From assembly GCF_001429505.1 (NCBI RefSeq), contig NZ_LMJW01000018.1, positions 1 to 64,000 on the forward strand: 64,000 nt of DNA, written 5' to 3'. This DNA comes from Allobosea sp. Root483D1. Its GTDB lineage: Bacteria; Pseudomonadota; Alphaproteobacteria; Rhizobiales; Beijerinckiaceae. Position 1 is the stretch's first letter. The number at the start of each line of letters is the position of its first letter. Under the pieces are notes generated by a model that did no database searches, was not told the DNA's origin, and worked only from the letters and a program-made list of their open reading frames with translations. Both the position numbers and the translations under genes were made by a program. Positions 63,062-64,000 of the stretch are shown here, piece after piece.

Positions 63062-63934
63062 TTGTCGCGCAAGACCATCCTGACCTGCGCCGTCACCGGC
63101 AACCTGACGACGCGTGAGCAGCATCCCGGCCTGCCGGTGACGCCGGCCGAGATCGCCGCCGCCGCCATCGCGGCCGGCAAGGCCGGTGCGGCGGTGGTGC
63201 ACCTGCATGCCCGCGACCCTGCCACGACGAAGGGCACGATGGACCTTCCCCTCTTCACCGAGATCGTCGACCGCATCAGGCAGTCCGGCTCCGAGGTCAT
63301 CCTCAACCTCTCGACCGGGGAGGGCGGGCGCTTCGTGCCGGGCATCGACGATCCCGCGGTCGCGGCCCCGGGGACGACGCTGACCAGGCCGGAACGCCGC
63401 GTCGCGCATGTCGAGGCGCTGAAGCCGGAGATCTGCACGCTCGACCTCAACACCATGTTCTCGGGCAGCGCGGTGGTGATCAACACGCCGCGCAACGTCA
63501 CCGAGATGGCGAGGCGCATCTACGCGGCCGGCGTTCTGCCCGAGCTGGAATTGTTCGACGGCGGCGACCTGCAGCTCGCCAGGGCGTTGCAGGCTGATGG
63601 GGTGCTGCGCAATCCGCTGCTGATCCAGATCGTGCTCGGCGTGCGCTATGGCGCGATCCCGAACCCGCAGACGCTGGTCTACTTCGTCTCGCAATTGCCG
63701 CCGGACTGCATCTGGGCCGCCTTCGGCATCGGCCGGCACGAATTCCCGCTGCTGGCGCAGGCCTTCCTGCTCGGCGGCCATGTCCGGGTCGGGCTCGAGG
63801 ACAACGTCTACATCCGCAAGGGCGTGCTGGCGCGCGACAATGCCGAGTTGGTCGAGAAGGCCGGCACGATCATCGAGAATCTCGGCGGCGCGCTGGCGAC
63901 GCCGGCCGAGGCGCGGGCGATGCTTGGCCTTTAA
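63062..63934 (+). CDS. Beta-keto acid cleavage enzyme (BKACE, DUF849)
   Basis: 290 residues. TIM-barrel Zn enzyme that condenses a beta-keto acid with acetyl-CoA and splits it to acetoacetate plus a new acyl-CoA. Seen: ILTCAVTGNLTT, VVHLHARDP (His47 and His49 as Zn ligands), ILNLSTGEGG, PEICTLDLNTMFSG, GIGRHEFPLLAQAFLLGGHVRVGLEDN. Starts at a TTG (63062) with GAGGAG upstream; the neighbouring frames offer no better start. The specific keto acid is unknown. Convergent with the IclR-like gene by 4 bases. Confidence 0.85.
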   Translation: MSRKTILTCAVTGNLTTREQHPGLPVTPAEIAAAAIAAGKAGAAVVHLHARDPATTKGTMDLPLFTEIVDRIRQSGSEVILNLSTGEGGRFVPGIDDPAVAAPGTTLTRPERRVAHVEALKPEICTLDLNTMFSGSAVVINTPRNVTEMARRIYAAGVLPELELFDGGDLQLARALQADGVLRNPLLIQIVLGVRYGAIPNPQTLVYFVSQLPPDCIWAAFGIGRHEFPLLAQAFLLGGHVRVGLEDNVYIRKGVLARDNAELVEKAGTIIENLGGALATPAEARAMLGL

Positions 63935-64000
63935 CCCAGCCGCTCGGAAATCCGCTTGGCGGCGGCCCTGACCGCCGCGAGGTAGCGGCCGTCGATCTGG
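63931..64000 (-). CDS. C-terminus of a probable IclR-family regulator
   Basis: Partial gene entering from the right edge. The last 22 residues, ending LAAVRAAAKRISERLG, look like the final helix of IclR proteins (A-x2-ISERLG). It may regulate the adjoining cluster. Too short for certainty. Confidence 0.45.
   Translation of the reverse strand, partial: QIDGRYLAAVRAAAKRISERLG

Noticed and set aside
61751-63781. 676-codon open frame opposite the aminotransferase and BKACE genes
   Set aside because: Spans two convincing genes and their gap on the other strand; shadow frame.

Overview
GC-rich, densely packed chromosomal DNA. A cytochrome bo3 (cyo) operon with SURF1, RpiR/MarR/LysR/Rrf2 regulators, Bug/TctC-type and Dpp-type uptake systems, and many ATGA/GTGA start-stop overlaps suggest an alphaproteobacterium of the Hyphomicrobiales (Bosea-like). 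That placement is inference from gene content and base composition only. I see no rRNA, tRNA, CRISPR array or insertion sequence.

Layout. (1) 1-1.2 kb: left edge of a phosphonate operon (phnW, then the first 28 codons of a phosphonoacetate hydrolase-like gene). (2) 1.9-21.9 kb: cell-surface region. It has a 2075-residue RTX calcium-binding protein, then an exopolysaccharide locus (GNAT-like protein, GT2, Wzx-type flippase, polysaccharide co-polymerase, Wzy/WaaL-type polymerase, polysaccharide deacetylase, two GT4 enzymes, methyltransferase, GH5 glycosidase, acyltransferase-3). (3) 21.9-27.0 kb: an aromatic-acid module of FAD monooxygenase, class II aldolase-like protein, MarR regulator and Bug-type binding protein. 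Its three promoters each carry a related 21-bp palindrome. (4) 27.2-35.5 kb: XRE regulator followed by MFS transporter, pyrK, class 1B pyrD, N-carbamoyl-amino-acid hydrolase, pyrE-like, aspartase and a 101-residue unknown. I read this as an orotate breakdown operon (orotate to dihydroorotate to carbamoyl-aspartate to aspartate to fumarate). (5) 35.5-44.2 kb: Dpp/Opp-type ABC transporter with a creatininase-family amidohydrolase, an enolase-superfamily enzyme and an RpiR regulator. (6) 44.4-52.4 kb: DUF2891 protein, Rrf2 regulator, SURF1, cyoDCBA and a divergent MFS transporter. (7) 52.4-55.7 kb: LysR regulator, EamA exporter and an intradiol dioxygenase pair resembling PcaGH. (8) 55.8-64 kb: a catabolic cluster with a three-part D-hydroxyproline-dehydrogenase-like flavoenzyme, DHDPS-family lyase/deaminase, SMP-30 lactonase, class III CoA-transferase, class III aminotransferase, BKACE (DUF849) enzyme and the 3' end of a probable IclR regulator.

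The strongest candidates for undescribed biology are the orotate-type operon, the DHDPS/CaiB/aminotransferase/BKACE pathway, and the MarR operator set that joins the monooxygenase operon to a separate transport gene.
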